From assembly GCF_009917525.1 (NCBI RefSeq), contig NZ_QZDU01000001.1, positions 248,001 through 312,000 of the forward strand: 64,000 nt of DNA, in the 5' to 3' direction. Each line of letters starts with the position of its first letter. Position 1 is the first letter of the stretch. Made by a program: the position numbers and the translations under genes. A model generated the notes under the pieces. It was not told the DNA's origin. It saw only the letters and a program-made list of their open reading frames with translations, and did no database searches. Positions 26,435 to 35,929 of the stretch are shown here, piece after piece. This DNA comes from Acutalibacter sp. 1XD8-36 (GTDB lineage: Bacteria; Bacillota; Clostridia; Oscillospirales; Acutalibacteraceae).

Positions 26435-27377
26435 AATTTGTACGCTCCTCCTTATCCAATCTGGCCCGGACGTTCTCTCCGTCATATATAAAGACGATAT
26501 TTCCGTCCGTATCTGTACGGTATATCTCCGCCCCGCAGTTTTCCAGGCGCTCCAGCACCTCGTCTTTTGGCAGCTGGTTCCTGTCCAGCGCAGTAGAAAC
26601 CGCCGCATATTTGGGCGAGGTTTCATACACAAACCGCAGGCTGCTGGACGTATTGCTGCCATGGTGCCCCACCTTCAACAAGTCGACGTCAATATCCTGT
26701 CCGCTGAGAATCAGCGCCTGTTCAGCCTCGTACTCCATATCCCCGCAGAACATCGCTGAAAAGTCCTTGCAGTCCATACGCAGCACCAGTGATGAATTAT
26801 TAGGATCCTCGAAGCTGCCCACAGGCCCCACCACTGTGAATATCGCCTCTCCCACAGCAAAACTGTCCCCCAGCTCCAGCTTCACGGTGTCTATATTTTT
26901 CCACTCCAGTACATCATGAAGCTCTTGCAGCTCAAAGCCCTCGCCGGAAAAATAGCTTGTCCCGGACCGGATAAACGTACCCACGCCGAGTTCCTTGAGC
27001 AAACCGGGCATACCTCCTATATGGTCACTGTCCGGATGTGACATTATCAGGAAGTCCAGATAGTTTACATTATTCCGGATGAGGTAATCCACCACAGTGC
27101 CTGAGGATATAGGCTTTCCCGCGTCTATCAGCGCCGTATGCCCCCCGCTGCGTATCAGAATAGCATCTGCCTTGCCCACATCAATGATGTGTACCTCCAG
27201 AAGCCCCGTTTCACTCCTATGGTCATTGAAGCCCAGCTCGTAGCAGGCCCAGTTAAAAAAGCTCTGTCCAGGCTGCGTTAGGGAGAATGCCAGCGTTAGG
27301 ACCGCAAAACACATGCCCAGCCTATTGCGCCACACCGCCAGAACAGGTTTTCTTGGTGGCGAAAAATGTTTTGGCAT
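26406..27377 (-). CDS. ComEC/Rec2-like metallo-beta-lactamase-fold hydrolase, membrane-anchored
   Basis: A 323-residue protein with an N-terminal hydrophobic anchor (about 20-35) and an extracytoplasmic metallo-hydrolase domain. The metal motif is SHPDSDH (113-119), followed by NNSSLVLR (193-200), CGDMEYEAE and VGHHGS (236-241), the set seen in the C-terminal domain of the ComEC DNA channel. It lacks the ComEC channel part, so it is probably a secreted or surface nuclease or phosphodiesterase; this is inferred. The ATG at 27377 was chosen because an upstream GTG-type start would lie in the promoter. Confidence 0.87.
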   Translation of the reverse strand: MPKHFSPPRKPVLAVWRNRLGMCFAVLTLAFSLTQPGQSFFNWACYELGFNDHRSETGLLEVHIIDVGKADAILIRSGGHTALIDAGKPISSGTVVDYLIRNNVNYLDFLIMSHPDSDHIGGMPGLLKELGVGTFIRSGTSYFSGEGFELQELHDVLEWKNIDTVKLELGDSFAVGEAIFTVVGPVGSFEDPNNSSLVLRMDCKDFSAMFCGDMEYEAEQALILSGQDIDVDLLKVGHHGSNTSSSLRFVYETSPKYAAVSTALDRNQLPKDEVLERLENCGAEIYRTDTDGNIVFIYDGENVRARLDKEERTNYETVDNRPF

Positions 27378-27422
27378 ATCCCATAACCCCGCGAATGATG
27401 TTTTTACTGCCCTGCAACGTGT

Positions 27423-27451
27423 ATTATAGCGCAAAATTCATGTTTGTGCAA
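27423..27451 (-). promoter_or_regulatory. Promoter of the metallo-hydrolase/DUF3006/ATP-grasp unit
   Basis: -35 TTGCAC (27446-27451) and -10 TATAAT (27423-27428), 17-nt spacer, minus strand. Confidence 0.72.
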
Positions 27452-27514
27452 CAGCCTCATAAATAAATCTCGGGGTCCGGTACAAAAAAATCACAAAATA
27501 AACGATTTAATCCC

Positions 27515-27543
27515 TTTACAGAAAACGAAATTGATGGTAAAAT
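27515..27543 (+). promoter_or_regulatory. Promoter of nifJ
   Basis: -35 TTTACA (27515-27520) and -10 TAAAAT (27538-27543) with a 17-nt spacer, about 72 nt before the nifJ ATG. Confidence 0.7.
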
Positions 27544-27615
27544 GTATTGGTAAGTGCGAGGCACGGCTCTGTCCGCCCGGCACACCGAGCATCCTAAAAG
27601 GAGGAAATCGTTAAA

Positions 27616-30600
27616 ATGCCAAGAAAAATGAAGACCATGGATGGCAACAACGCCGCCGCGCATGTATCATATGCGTTTACCGACGTTGCCGCCATCTACC
27701 CCATCACGCCCTCTTCCGTGATGGCCGACGAGACCGATAAGTATGCTGCCGCAGGCCGTAAAAACCTGTTCGGCCGCGAGGTGCGTGTCACCGAGATGCA
27801 GTCTGAGGCCGGCGCTGCCGGCGCTGTCCACGGCTCCCTTGCCGCTGGCGCGCTGACCACCACCTATACCGCGTCCCAGGGCCTCTTGCTGATGATCCCC
27901 AATATGTACAAGATCGCCGGCGAGCTACTGCCCAGCGTTATCCACGTCTCCGCCCGTACAGTGGCTACCCATGCCCTGAATATCTTCGGCGACCATTCCG
28001 ACGTGTATGCCTGCCGCCAGACCGGTTATGCTATGCTCTGCTCCAACTCCCCTCAGGAGGTCATGGATCTGGGCGCTGTGGCCCATCTGGCCGCTATCAA
28101 GGGCAAGGTGCCCTTCCTGCACTTCTTTGACGGCTTCCGTACCTCCCACGAGGTACAGAAGATTGAGACCTGGGACTATGAGGATCTGGGCGAAATGCTT
28201 GACTGGGACGCAGTTAATGAGTTCCGCCGCCACGCTTTGAATCCTGAGCACCCTGTGCTGCGCGGCCAGGCTCAGAACGGCGACATTTTCTTCCAGGCAC
28301 GTGAGGCCTGCAACAAGTACTATGACGCCGTTCCTGAGGTCGCCGTCGAGTACATGAACAAGGTGAATGAGAAGCTCGGCACCGACTATAAGCCCTTCAA
28401 CTACTACGGCGCTCCCGATGCCGACAAGGTAATCATCGCTATGGGCTCTGCCTGCGAGACCATCGAGGAGGTCATCGACTACCTGCTGGCTGCCGGCGAG
28501 AAGGTCGGCCTTGTAAAGGTCCATCTGTACCGCCCCTTCGTTGCCAAGTACCTTCTGGACGTTCTGCCGGACACCGTGAAGACCATCTCCGTGCTGGACC
28601 GTACCAAGGAGCCCGGCTCCATCGGCGAGCCCCTGTACCTTGACGTGCTGGCAGCTATCAACGGCACCAGCTTCGGCGCTTGCCCGGTCTATACCGGCCG
28701 CTACGGTCTGGGCAGCAAGGACACCAAGCCCAGCGACATCATCGCTGTCTACAGGAACATGGAGAGCGCCGAGCCCAAGAAGCGCTTCACCATCGGCATC
28801 GTGGACGATGTGACCCATCTGTCCCTGGAGGTCAAGGAGGACCCCGATACCGCTCCTGCCGGCACCACCTCCTGCAAGTTCTGGGGTCTCGGCTCCGACG
28901 GCACAGTTGGCGCCAACAAGAATTCCATCAAAATTATCGGCGACCACACTGACATGTATGCACAGGGCTACTTTGACTACGACTCCAAGAAGTCCGGCGG
29001 TCTGACCATAAGCCACCTGCGCTTCGGCCATACCCCCATCAAGTCTACCTACTATATCTCCAAGGCCGACTTTGTTGCCTGCTCCAACCCTGCCTACCTT
29101 GAGACCTATGACATGGTACAGGATTTGAAGAAAGGCGGCAGCTTCCTGCTGAACTGCTCCTGGGACGCCGCAGAGCTGGATAACCGCCTGCCTGGCAAGG
29201 TAAAGAAGTTTATTGCCGACAACGAGATTAACTTCTACACCATCGACGCCTTTGCCATCGGCAAGGAACTGGGCCTTGGCACCCGCACCAACACCGTGCT
29301 TCAGTCTGCGTTCTTCTCCATCGCCAAGATTATCCCCGAGGAAGACGCCGTTAAGTATATGAAGGACGCCGCCACCAAGTCCTACGGCAAGAAGGGTGAG
29401 GCCATCGTCAAGATGAACCATGACGCTATTGACCGCGGTGCCAACGGTTATGTCAAGGTGGACGTGCCTGCCTCCTGGAAGGACGCTGCTGACGACTCCG
29501 TTAAGAAGGTCGCCACCGGCAGCCGTCAGGATTTGGTAGACTATGTAAACAATGTTGTGTTCCCTGTGAACACCTTCCATGGCAAGGACCTGCCTGTTTC
29601 TACCTTTGAGAAGTATGCCGACGGCACCTCTCCCCAGGGCACTGCTGCCTATGAGAAGCGCGGCGTTGCTGTTGACGTTCCTGAATGGCTCCCCGAGAAC
29701 TGCATCCAGTGCAACCAGTGCTCCTATGTGTGCCCCCATGCGGTCATCCGTCCCATCGCCATGACCGATGAGGAGCTGGCAAACGCTCCCGAAGGCACAA
29801 AGAGCAAGCCCATGACCGGCGTACCCGGCATGAACTTTGCAATGGTCATCTCCACCCTTGACTGCACCGGCTGCGGCAGCTGTGTCACCACCTGCCCCGC
29901 CAAGACCAAGGCTCTGCAGATGGCTTCCATCGACTCCCAGCGTCCCCAGCAGGCCGTATTCAACTACGGTATCGAGCTGCCCGCCAAGGAGGCTGTTGCC
30001 GAGAAGTTCAAGGAGACCTCCGTTAAGGGCAGCCAGTTCAAGCAGCCCCTGCTTGAGTTCTCCGGCGCCTGCGGCGGCTGCGGTGAGACTCCTTACGCCA
30101 AGCTTGCTACCCAGCTCTTTGGCGACAAGATGTTCATTGCCAACGCCACCGGCTGCTCCTCCATTTGGGGCGGCTCCGCTCCCGCCACTCCCTACACCGT
30201 CAACAAGAAGGGCCACGGCCCCGCTTGGGAGAACTCCCTGTTTGAGGACAACGCTGAATTCGGTCTTGGTATGTGCCTGGCCCAGAACGCCGTACGCGGA
30301 CGCCTGGCTGAGCTTACCGAAAAGCTGATTGCAGTTGATTATGTTGAGCAGGAGGTTAAGGACACCGGCAAGGCCTGGCTGGAGACCATGAATGACTCCA
30401 AGGCTAACGAAGCCGCTGCCGAGGCTTATATCGCCGCTCTTGAGTACAGCCGTGCCTCCATCGACTGGACCATCAACTTCTGCAAGTCCGATGCCGCTAT
30501 ACAGGCATTCGGCAGCAAAGAAGCAGCCGATAAGATGCTGGCTCACCATGAGGAGCGCAAGGCCGCCGGCGACAAGTACTGCGACTGTGAGGCCTGCACT

Positions 30601-31287
30601 CTGTGCAACGAGATTCTGAAGGACAAGGACTACCTTGCCAAGAAGTCCGTCTGGATTCTGGGCGGCGACGGCTGGGCCTATGATATCGGCTTCGGCGGTC
30701 TGGACCATGCTCTGGCCTCCGGCGAGAACATTAACGTGCTGGTATTCGACACCGAGGTGTACTCCAACACCGGCGGTCAGGCCAGTAAGTCCACTCCCTG
30801 CGGCTCTGTTGCACAGTTTGCCGCCACCGGCAAGGCTCAGAAGAAGAAGGACCTGGCTGCTATCGCCATGAGCTATGGCTATGTGTATGTAGCTCAGGTT
30901 GCTATGGGCGCTGACATGAACCAGTGCATTAAGGCCTTCCATGAGGCTGAGAGCTATCAGGGTCCCTCCATCATCCTGGCTTACGCCCCCTGCATTAACC
31001 ATGGTATCAAGGGTGGCATGGGAGTCTCTCAGGTTGAGGAGAAGAAGGCTGTAGCTGCTGGCTACTGGCATAACTTCCGCTTCGACCCCCGCAGGGCCGA
31101 CAACGGTGAGAATCCCTTCCAGCTGGACAGCAAGGAGCCTACCGCCTCCTACCGCGACTTCATCATGGGCGAGGTCCGCTATAACAGCCTGACCCGGGCT
31201 TTCCCGGAGCGCGCTGAGAAGCTGTTCGCCAATGCTGAGAAGTTCGCAGAGGAGAAGTATGCTAAGCTGAAGAAGATGGCTGAGTAA
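27616..31287 (+). CDS. nifJ: Pyruvate:ferredoxin oxidoreductase
   Basis: Oxidises pyruvate to acetyl-CoA and CO2, reducing ferredoxin; the central step of anaerobic fermentation. The single-chain 1223-residue form is complete: N-terminal TPP-pyrimidine domain (YPITPSSVMAD), two ferredoxin-type [4Fe-4S] motifs (CIQCNQC from residue 696 and CTGCGSC from 750) and the proximal cluster region GACGGCGETPYAK near 819. The C-terminal TPP domain has GGDGWAYDIGFGG and a YSNTGGQ segment. A strong AAAGGAGG precedes the ATG. Codon use is strongly biased to C at third positions compared with its neighbours, as expected for a highly expressed gene. Confidence 0.98.
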   Translation: MPRKMKTMDGNNAAAHVSYAFTDVAAIYPITPSSVMADETDKYAAAGRKNLFGREVRVTEMQSEAGAAGAVHGSLAAGALTTTYTASQGLLLMIPNMYKIAGELLPSVIHVSARTVATHALNIFGDHSDVYACRQTGYAMLCSNSPQEVMDLGAVAHLAAIKGKVPFLHFFDGFRTSHEVQKIETWDYEDLGEMLDWDAVNEFRRHALNPEHPVLRGQAQNGDIFFQAREACNKYYDAVPEVAVEYMNKVNEKLGTDYKPFNYYGAPDADKVIIAMGSACETIEEVIDYLLAAGEKVGLVKVHLYRPFVAKYLLDVLPDTVKTISVLDRTKEPGSIGEPLYLDVLAAINGTSFGACPVYTGRYGLGSKDTKPSDIIAVYRNMESAEPKKRFTIGIVDDVTHLSLEVKEDPDTAPAGTTSCKFWGLGSDGTVGANKNSIKIIGDHTDMYAQGYFDYDSKKSGGLTISHLRFGHTPIKSTYYISKADFVACSNPAYLETYDMVQDLKKGGSFLLNCSWDAAELDNRLPGKVKKFIADNEINFYTIDAFAIGKELGLGTRTNTVLQSAFFSIAKIIPEEDAVKYMKDAATKSYGKKGEAIVKMNHDAIDRGANGYVKVDVPASWKDAADDSVKKVATGSRQDLVDYVNNVVFPVNTFHGKDLPVSTFEKYADGTSPQGTAAYEKRGVAVDVPEWLPENCIQCNQCSYVCPHAVIRPIAMTDEELANAPEGTKSKPMTGVPGMNFAMVISTLDCTGCGSCVTTCPAKTKALQMASIDSQRPQQAVFNYGIELPAKEAVAEKFKETSVKGSQFKQPLLEFSGACGGCGETPYAKLATQLFGDKMFIANATGCSSIWGGSAPATPYTVNKKGHGPAWENSLFEDNAEFGLGMCLAQNAVRGRLAELTEKLIAVDYVEQEVKDTGKAWLETMNDSKANEAAAEAYIAALEYSRASIDWTINFCKSDAAIQAFGSKEAADKMLAHHEERKAAGDKYCDCEACTLCNEILKDKDYLAKKSVWILGGDGWAYDIGFGGLDHALASGENINVLVFDTEVYSNTGGQASKSTPCGSVAQFAATGKAQKKKDLAAIAMSYGYVYVAQVAMGADMNQCIKAFHEAESYQGPSIILAYAPCINHGIKGGMGVSQVEEKKAVAAGYWHNFRFDPRRADNGENPFQLDSKEPTASYRDFIMGEVRYNSLTRAFPERAEKLFANAEKFAEEKYAKLKKMAE

Positions 31288-31320
31288 GATTTCCCTTGAG
31301 AACTGTAAAATAGCATAATA

Positions 31321-31350
31321 AGGACCCGCCCGGGTGACTGGGTGGGTCCT
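31321..31350. terminator. Terminator after nifJ
   Basis: A 10-bp stem (31321-31330 with 31341-31350, one G-U pair) with a 10-nt loop, between nifJ and the convergent lipoprotein gene. The T-tract is short. Confidence 0.7.
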
Positions 31351-31360
31351 TTGCCGTTCT

Positions 31361-32941
31361 TTATCCCTCGGCTAAATGGTACTTCAGATTTCTTACAAAC
31401 TCATTTCCAGCCTTTACCGCGTCGGCCTGGGTATATGTATTCACATCAATAAAGTTCTCCAGTGGACGTATAAATGTGTAGAACTCCTGGTCAAGTGACG
31501 AGGTAAATCTTGCATTGTCAATAGGTGCGTCCAGAATAGGCAGGTCGTTGTCGTCTATGGTCACCTGCAATATGGCTTCCTTTCTCTTTTGGTCATACCC
31601 GCCGGTGTTTTCAATGCCGTTCAGCATCCTTCCCCATCTTTTATCTGCAAAGCCTTTATACCGTACCGGCCAGCCTGGAAATGGTCCTGCGTCAGTATTG
31701 TCCTTTGACAGCTTGAAGTTCATCTCATATGTCTTTGCAGAGGTTTTCAGCTGGCCTTCATGCTGTACCTCCGGTGTCAAAAACAGGCGCAGGAATTCAT
31801 AGGCCAGCTTCTTGTTCTCACAGCCTGCGCTGATAGCTCCCCAATAAGTTATCTCTGCATTCAGAGTACCATCCGCGGCCCGCATAGGCAGTATCATTAT
31901 CTCCTCATCCATTGCTTTGCCAATGCCCACAACACTAATAATCTCGCTCATGCTGGCTTTCGCGCCGGGCGAGTCCTCATCAATGGCAAATTTATGGCCT
32001 TTATTACCTGTATCCAGGTATGTCAAAAGGGAAAAGCCCCACCCGCTTATCCCCTCCCCAGCATCCTGGCGCTTCTTCCATTCAGCGGCGGTTATCTTTG
32101 TACATTCTGCAAAGTCCAATAGTAGCTCTTCTACCTGTTTCCCCTCTATCAGTGCCTCCTCGGTGTCGTAATCACAAGGATTTGGCAGCAGTGAAAGAGG
32201 CAGATTGTCGGTAAAGAAGGCATTTGAAGCCCACCGGGAGTCTCCCTGCTCGTTAAGTTCAAGAAACGCGTCTATCATACTGTCCACCCCGGAGTTGAGC
32301 CTCTCCCAGTCCAGTCCGGCCTTGTCTAACAGGTCCTTGCGAGTTATATAAATCGGCATTTCATAGCCCAGTGGCAGCACATATCTGGCACTTCCAACAG
32401 TACCGGCGTCCATCACTGGCTTGTTTAGTTCTTCGGTATGCAGCTCGGTATCGCCGTTATACAGGCCGCTGATGTCCGCGAACCATCCGTTTCTCATAGT
32501 CTGGGCCACATCCTTAAAAAGAGGCTCCATGGGGTAATAGCTTATCTCAGCTATGCTCAGAGTTGGCATAAGATAGATGTCCGGCACTTCTTTACCAGAC
32601 ATCATAGAGATACGGCGATTTTTGATGTAAAATTCCCGTTCCTCCTGTTTTGTTGGAAGATATTCTATATCAATCTTCACATCAGGGTAAATCTCTCGGA
32701 AATAGAACAAAATATTTGCGATATTGTCCCGGGGTGAGGAAAAGTGGTTATAATGCACCGTATCTACGTCCCATCCCCAGCAGAAACGCTCGCTGAGTAT
32801 CTTCAGCGTACCATTAATCTCGCTCTCCTCTATCCTTGGCTCCGGCGGGGTCTCACTTTCCTGGTGCTCCTTGGGCCTTGAACACGAAAACAGGCTCATA
32901 AGCATTAGCACTGCCAGCAGGAACGCTGAAAATTTTTTCAT
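31361..32941 (-). CDS. Extracellular solute-binding lipoprotein (ABC transporter family 1-like)
   Basis: A 526-residue lipoprotein. The signal peptide (1-19) ends in a lipobox LFSC with the modified cysteine at Cys20. The mature part has the layout of family 1 sugar-type binding proteins: LKILSERF at the start, an EVPDIYLMPTL hinge segment and a C-terminal lobe. No permease or ATPase gene is adjacent, so its transporter is elsewhere or it acts as a sensor. ATG at 32941 with GAGAGG 10 nt upstream and a good promoter. The ligand is not predictable. Confidence 0.87.
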   Translation of the reverse strand: MKKFSAFLLAVLMLMSLFSCSRPKEHQESETPPEPRIEESEINGTLKILSERFCWGWDVDTVHYNHFSSPRDNIANILFYFREIYPDVKIDIEYLPTKQEEREFYIKNRRISMMSGKEVPDIYLMPTLSIAEISYYPMEPLFKDVAQTMRNGWFADISGLYNGDTELHTEELNKPVMDAGTVGSARYVLPLGYEMPIYITRKDLLDKAGLDWERLNSGVDSMIDAFLELNEQGDSRWASNAFFTDNLPLSLLPNPCDYDTEEALIEGKQVEELLLDFAECTKITAAEWKKRQDAGEGISGWGFSLLTYLDTGNKGHKFAIDEDSPGAKASMSEIISVVGIGKAMDEEIMILPMRAADGTLNAEITYWGAISAGCENKKLAYEFLRLFLTPEVQHEGQLKTSAKTYEMNFKLSKDNTDAGPFPGWPVRYKGFADKRWGRMLNGIENTGGYDQKRKEAILQVTIDDNDLPILDAPIDNARFTSSLDQEFYTFIRPLENFIDVNTYTQADAVKAGNEFVRNLKYHLAEG

Positions 32942-32984
32942 ATGTACCGCGTCCTCTCATTATGATAACTCCATAGTCAAATTT

Positions 32985-33013
32985 ATTATAGCCTGAAACG
33001 GTAAATTTGTAAA
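32985..33013 (-). promoter_or_regulatory. Promoter of the solute-binding lipoprotein
   Basis: -35 TTTACA (33008-33013) and -10 TATAAT (32985-32990), 17-nt spacer, minus strand. Confidence 0.75.
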
Positions 33014-33032
33014 GAGAAAACGCCAAAACCCC

Positions 33033-33061
33033 TTTATTTTGCGGCTGTTTTGTAATATAAT
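33033..33061 (+). promoter_or_regulatory. Possible promoter of murC
   Basis: -10 TATAAT (33056-33061) with a weak -35 TTTATT (33033-33038), 17-nt spacer, 35 nt before the murC ATG. Confidence 0.5.
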
Positions 33062-33096
33062 AGAAAAGAAAACTATCTGCCGAAAGGAAGTTTAGA

Positions 33097-34467
33097 ATGG
33101 ATAACATATTGGATAGTGCAAAAAAACTGCATTTTGTCGGCATCGGCGGCTCCGGTATGTGCCCTATGGCTGAGCTGCTTATGCACAGAGGATATGAGAT
33201 AAGAGGCTCAGACCAGAACGAGTCTGACACTCTCGACAGGGTGAAGAGTTGGGGTATCCCGGTGTATATGGGCCATAGCCCTGAGAATATCGGGGACGCT
33301 GAGGCTGTGGTCTATACCGCCGCCTGCAAGTCTGACAACCCTGAGCTGGTGGCTGCAAGGGAGAAGGGTGTGCCGGCTTTAGAGCGCTCGGTGATGCTGG
33401 GAATGCTCACTGAGAAGTATCCCCAGCTTGTAGCTGTTTCCGGTACTCACGGCAAGACTACTACCACGGCCATGCTCACCCAGATTTTTATTGAGGCCGG
33501 AGCGGACCCCAGCGCCATTATTGGCGGCAAGCTGCCCATTATTAACAGTAACTGTCGCGTGGGCAAGAGCGACACGATTATATGCGAGGCCTGCGAGTAT
33601 GTTGACACATTTTTGCAGCTGCACCCGGCGGTGTCTCTGATACTTAACATAGAGCCGGACCATCTGGACTATTTTAAGACACTGGACAATATTGTCAAAT
33701 CCTTCCGGCAGTTTGCCGTGCAGACAGACCGCCTGCTGGTAGTGAATGCCGCCAACCCAAGTGTTATGGAGGCTGTAGAAGGGCTGGAGCGGGAGATAGT
33801 TTCCTTCGGCCTTGACAGCAGCTGTGACTATTACCCCGCTGACCTTAATGAGGAGCCATCTGCCTGCGAGGATTTTACGCTCATGTGCCGTGGGGAGGCC
33901 TTGGGCAGGGTAAATCTGGCTGTTCCCGGCAAACATAATATGCTCAACGCATTGGCAGCAGCGGCGGCGGCACATTCCCTGGGTATAGCGCCAGAAGCCA
34001 TATGCTCTGCTCTTGAACATTTTGGCGGCGTACACCGTCGTTTTGAGATACTAGGCCAGTTTGACGGAGTAACTGTGGCTGATGACTTTGCCCACCACCC
34101 CACCGAGCTCACCGCCGTGCTGTCCTCCGCCATGCGCATGGGCTATAGGCAGGTATGGGCCGTGTTCCAGCCCCATACCTATTCCCGCACATATACTTTC
34201 CTCAACGATTTTGCAGAAGCCCTGGCTCTCCCCGACCACCTTATAATGACAGAGATTCTGGCAGTTCGCGAGGAAAACACCTATAATATCCACACCAGTG
34301 ACCTGGCGGCAAAAGTTCCAGGGAGCGTCTGGTTTGATGGCTTTGATAAAATTGCGGAATATGTAATGGAAAATGCCAAGCCTGGTGATTTGATACTTAC
34401 TTTAGGCGGCGGCGATATTTATAAGTGCGCTAATTTGATTGTGGAGCGGTATAAAAATAGAAAGTGA
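33097..34467 (+). CDS. murC: UDP-N-acetylmuramate-L-alanine ligase
   Basis: Adds L-alanine to UDP-MurNAc, the first amino-acid step of peptidoglycan precursor synthesis. The 456-residue Mur ligase has the N-terminal HFVGIGGSGM nucleotide motif, the ATP loop SGTHGKTTTTAM and the EPDHLDYF metal/substrate segment, then a C-terminal domain ending in LGGGDIYK. ATG at 33097 with AAAGGAAG upstream. It is monocistronic, flanked by its own promoter and a terminator. It complements the dap genes and the RodA/FtsW gene in cell-wall synthesis. Confidence 0.97.
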   Translation: MDNILDSAKKLHFVGIGGSGMCPMAELLMHRGYEIRGSDQNESDTLDRVKSWGIPVYMGHSPENIGDAEAVVYTAACKSDNPELVAAREKGVPALERSVMLGMLTEKYPQLVAVSGTHGKTTTTAMLTQIFIEAGADPSAIIGGKLPIINSNCRVGKSDTIICEACEYVDTFLQLHPAVSLILNIEPDHLDYFKTLDNIVKSFRQFAVQTDRLLVVNAANPSVMEAVEGLEREIVSFGLDSSCDYYPADLNEEPSACEDFTLMCRGEALGRVNLAVPGKHNMLNALAAAAAAHSLGIAPEAICSALEHFGGVHRRFEILGQFDGVTVADDFAHHPTELTAVLSSAMRMGYRQVWAVFQPHTYSRTYTFLNDFAEALALPDHLIMTEILAVREENTYNIHTSDLAAKVPGSVWFDGFDKIAEYVMENAKPGDLILTLGGGDIYKCANLIVERYKNRK

Positions 34468-34475
34468 ACAGTAAA

Positions 34476-34505
34476 AGCCTCCGGATTTGACCCGGAGGCT
34501 CTTTT
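34476..34505. terminator. Bidirectional terminator between murC and asnS
   Basis: A perfect 9-bp GC-rich stem (34476-34484 with 34492-34500) followed by CTTTTT on the plus strand; on the minus strand it is followed by TTTT. It serves both convergent genes. Confidence 0.85.
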
Positions 34506-34514
34506 TGTGTTAGC

Positions 34515-35906
34515 TTAAAACTCTGCAACGCCGGTGGTGCGAGGGAATGGCAGCACGTCCCGAATGTTGCTGATTCCGGTGAGGTACATCACCAGGCGAT
34601 CGAAGCCAATGCCAAAGCCGGAGTGGACCGTAGTACCGAAGCGGCGCAGGTCCAGGTACCAGTACAGGTCCTCCTCTCCCATGCCAAGCTCGAGCATTCT
34701 GTCTCTCAGTACATCATAGCGCTCCTCACGCTGACTTGCGCCCACCAGTTCGCCAATGCCAGGCACCATCAGGTCTGTTGCAGCGACTGTCTTGCCGTCG
34801 TCGTTCTGACGCATATAGAAGGACTTGATATCCTTAGGATAGTCTGTGACAAATACCGGGTGGCCGAAGTGCTTCTCGGCAAGGAAACGCTCGTGCTCAG
34901 TCTGGATGTCCTCACCCCATATTGCCTTGTACTCGAATTCGCTGTTGTGCTCCTCAAGAATCTTAATGGCTTCAGTGTAAGTTATCCGCGCAAAGTCCGA
35001 CCCAGCCACATGGCGCAGACGCTCTAAAAGTCCCTTATCAACAAACTGGTTGCAGAACTCCATGTCCTGGGGACAGGTTTCCAGCACGTAGTTTATCACA
35101 TACTTCACTGCCGCCTCGATAACATCCATATCGTCGCTCAGGTCCGCAAATGCCATCTCAGGCTCAATGTGCCAGAACTCCGAAGCATGGCGGGGGGTGT
35201 TGGAACGCTCAGCTCTAAAGGTTGGGCCGAAGGTGTAAACCTTTGAAAAAGCCTGTGCCGTACACTCCACCTGAAGCTGGCCGGAGCCGGATAGGAACAC
35301 CTTCTTCTGGAAGAAATCCTGGCGGTAGTCCACGCTGCCGTCCTCGGCCTTGGGCAGGTTCTCCTGGTCTAAAGTCGTGACCTGGAACATATCAGCGCCC
35401 TCGCAGTCTGTGGTGGTTATCACCGGAGTGTGGATATATACAAAACCGTTTTCCTGAAAAAACTTGTGCATACCAAATGCCGCCGCAGAGCGCACGCGGA
35501 AGGCTGCGCTAAACAGGTTTGTGCGTGGCCTTAGATGTGGGATTGTACGCAGATACTCGACAGTATGGCGCTTCTTCTGCAGCGGGTACTCCGGCGTGGA
35601 CGCACCCTCCACTTTTATCTCAGCGGCGTGGATTTCAAATGGCTGTTTGGCCTCGGGAGTGGCAATAAGCTCGCCGGTTACAACGAGGGCAGCGCCTACA
35701 TTCTGGGCTGCTATCTCCTTAAAATTGTCGATTTTGCCGGCTTCGAATACCACCTGAACACCCTTAAAGCAGGTGCCGTCGTTCAGGTCGATAAATCCAA
35801 GAGTCTTGGAGTCCCTTATAGAGCGGGCCCAGCCGCAGACTGTTACGGTCTTGCCAGCGTAGGCGTCCAGGTCTTTATAAAATACTGATACGTCATGATG
35901 TTTCAT
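34515..35906 (-). CDS. asnS: Asparaginyl-tRNA synthetase
   Basis: Charges tRNA-Asn. The 463-residue class IIb synthetase has an N-terminal OB-fold anticodon-binding domain ([25 protein letters not shown] region), motif 2 [16 protein letters not shown] and motif 3 [23 protein letters not shown] favours AsnRS over AspRS. ATG at 35906 with AAGGAGC upstream. Only 23 bp separate it from the NUDIX gene upstream and no promoter is visible between them, so it is probably transcribed with the NUDIX genes. No T-box precedes it. Confidence 0.96.
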   Translation of the reverse strand: MKHHDVSVFYKDLDAYAGKTVTVCGWARSIRDSKTLGFIDLNDGTCFKGVQVVFEAGKIDNFKEIAAQNVGAALVVTGELIATPEAKQPFEIHAAEIKVEGASTPEYPLQKKRHTVEYLRTIPHLRPRTNLFSAAFRVRSAAAFGMHKFFQENGFVYIHTPVITTTDCEGADMFQVTTLDQENLPKAEDGSVDYRQDFFQKKVFLSGSGQLQVECTAQAFSKVYTFGPTFRAERSNTPRHASEFWHIEPEMAFADLSDDMDVIEAAVKYVINYVLETCPQDMEFCNQFVDKGLLERLRHVAGSDFARITYTEAIKILEEHNSEFEYKAIWGEDIQTEHERFLAEKHFGHPVFVTDYPKDIKSFYMRQNDDGKTVAATDLMVPGIGELVGASQREERYDVLRDRMLELGMGEEDLYWYLDLRRFGTTVHSGFGIGFDRLVMYLTGISNIRDVLPFPRTTGVAEF

Positions 35907-35929
35907 TGTGTTTGCTCCTTATAAAATTA

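Noticed and set aside
26435-26662. Longer N-terminus for the DUF3006-type gene
   Set aside because: It is an out-of-frame reading of the metallo-hydrolase gene; the ATG at 26434 starts the recognisable domain.
27925-31071. A 1048-codon open frame antisense to nifJ
   Set aside because: It is a shadow of the strong codon bias of nifJ (C or G at third positions); its product is low-complexity Gly/Val/Leu-rich and has no recognisable domain.
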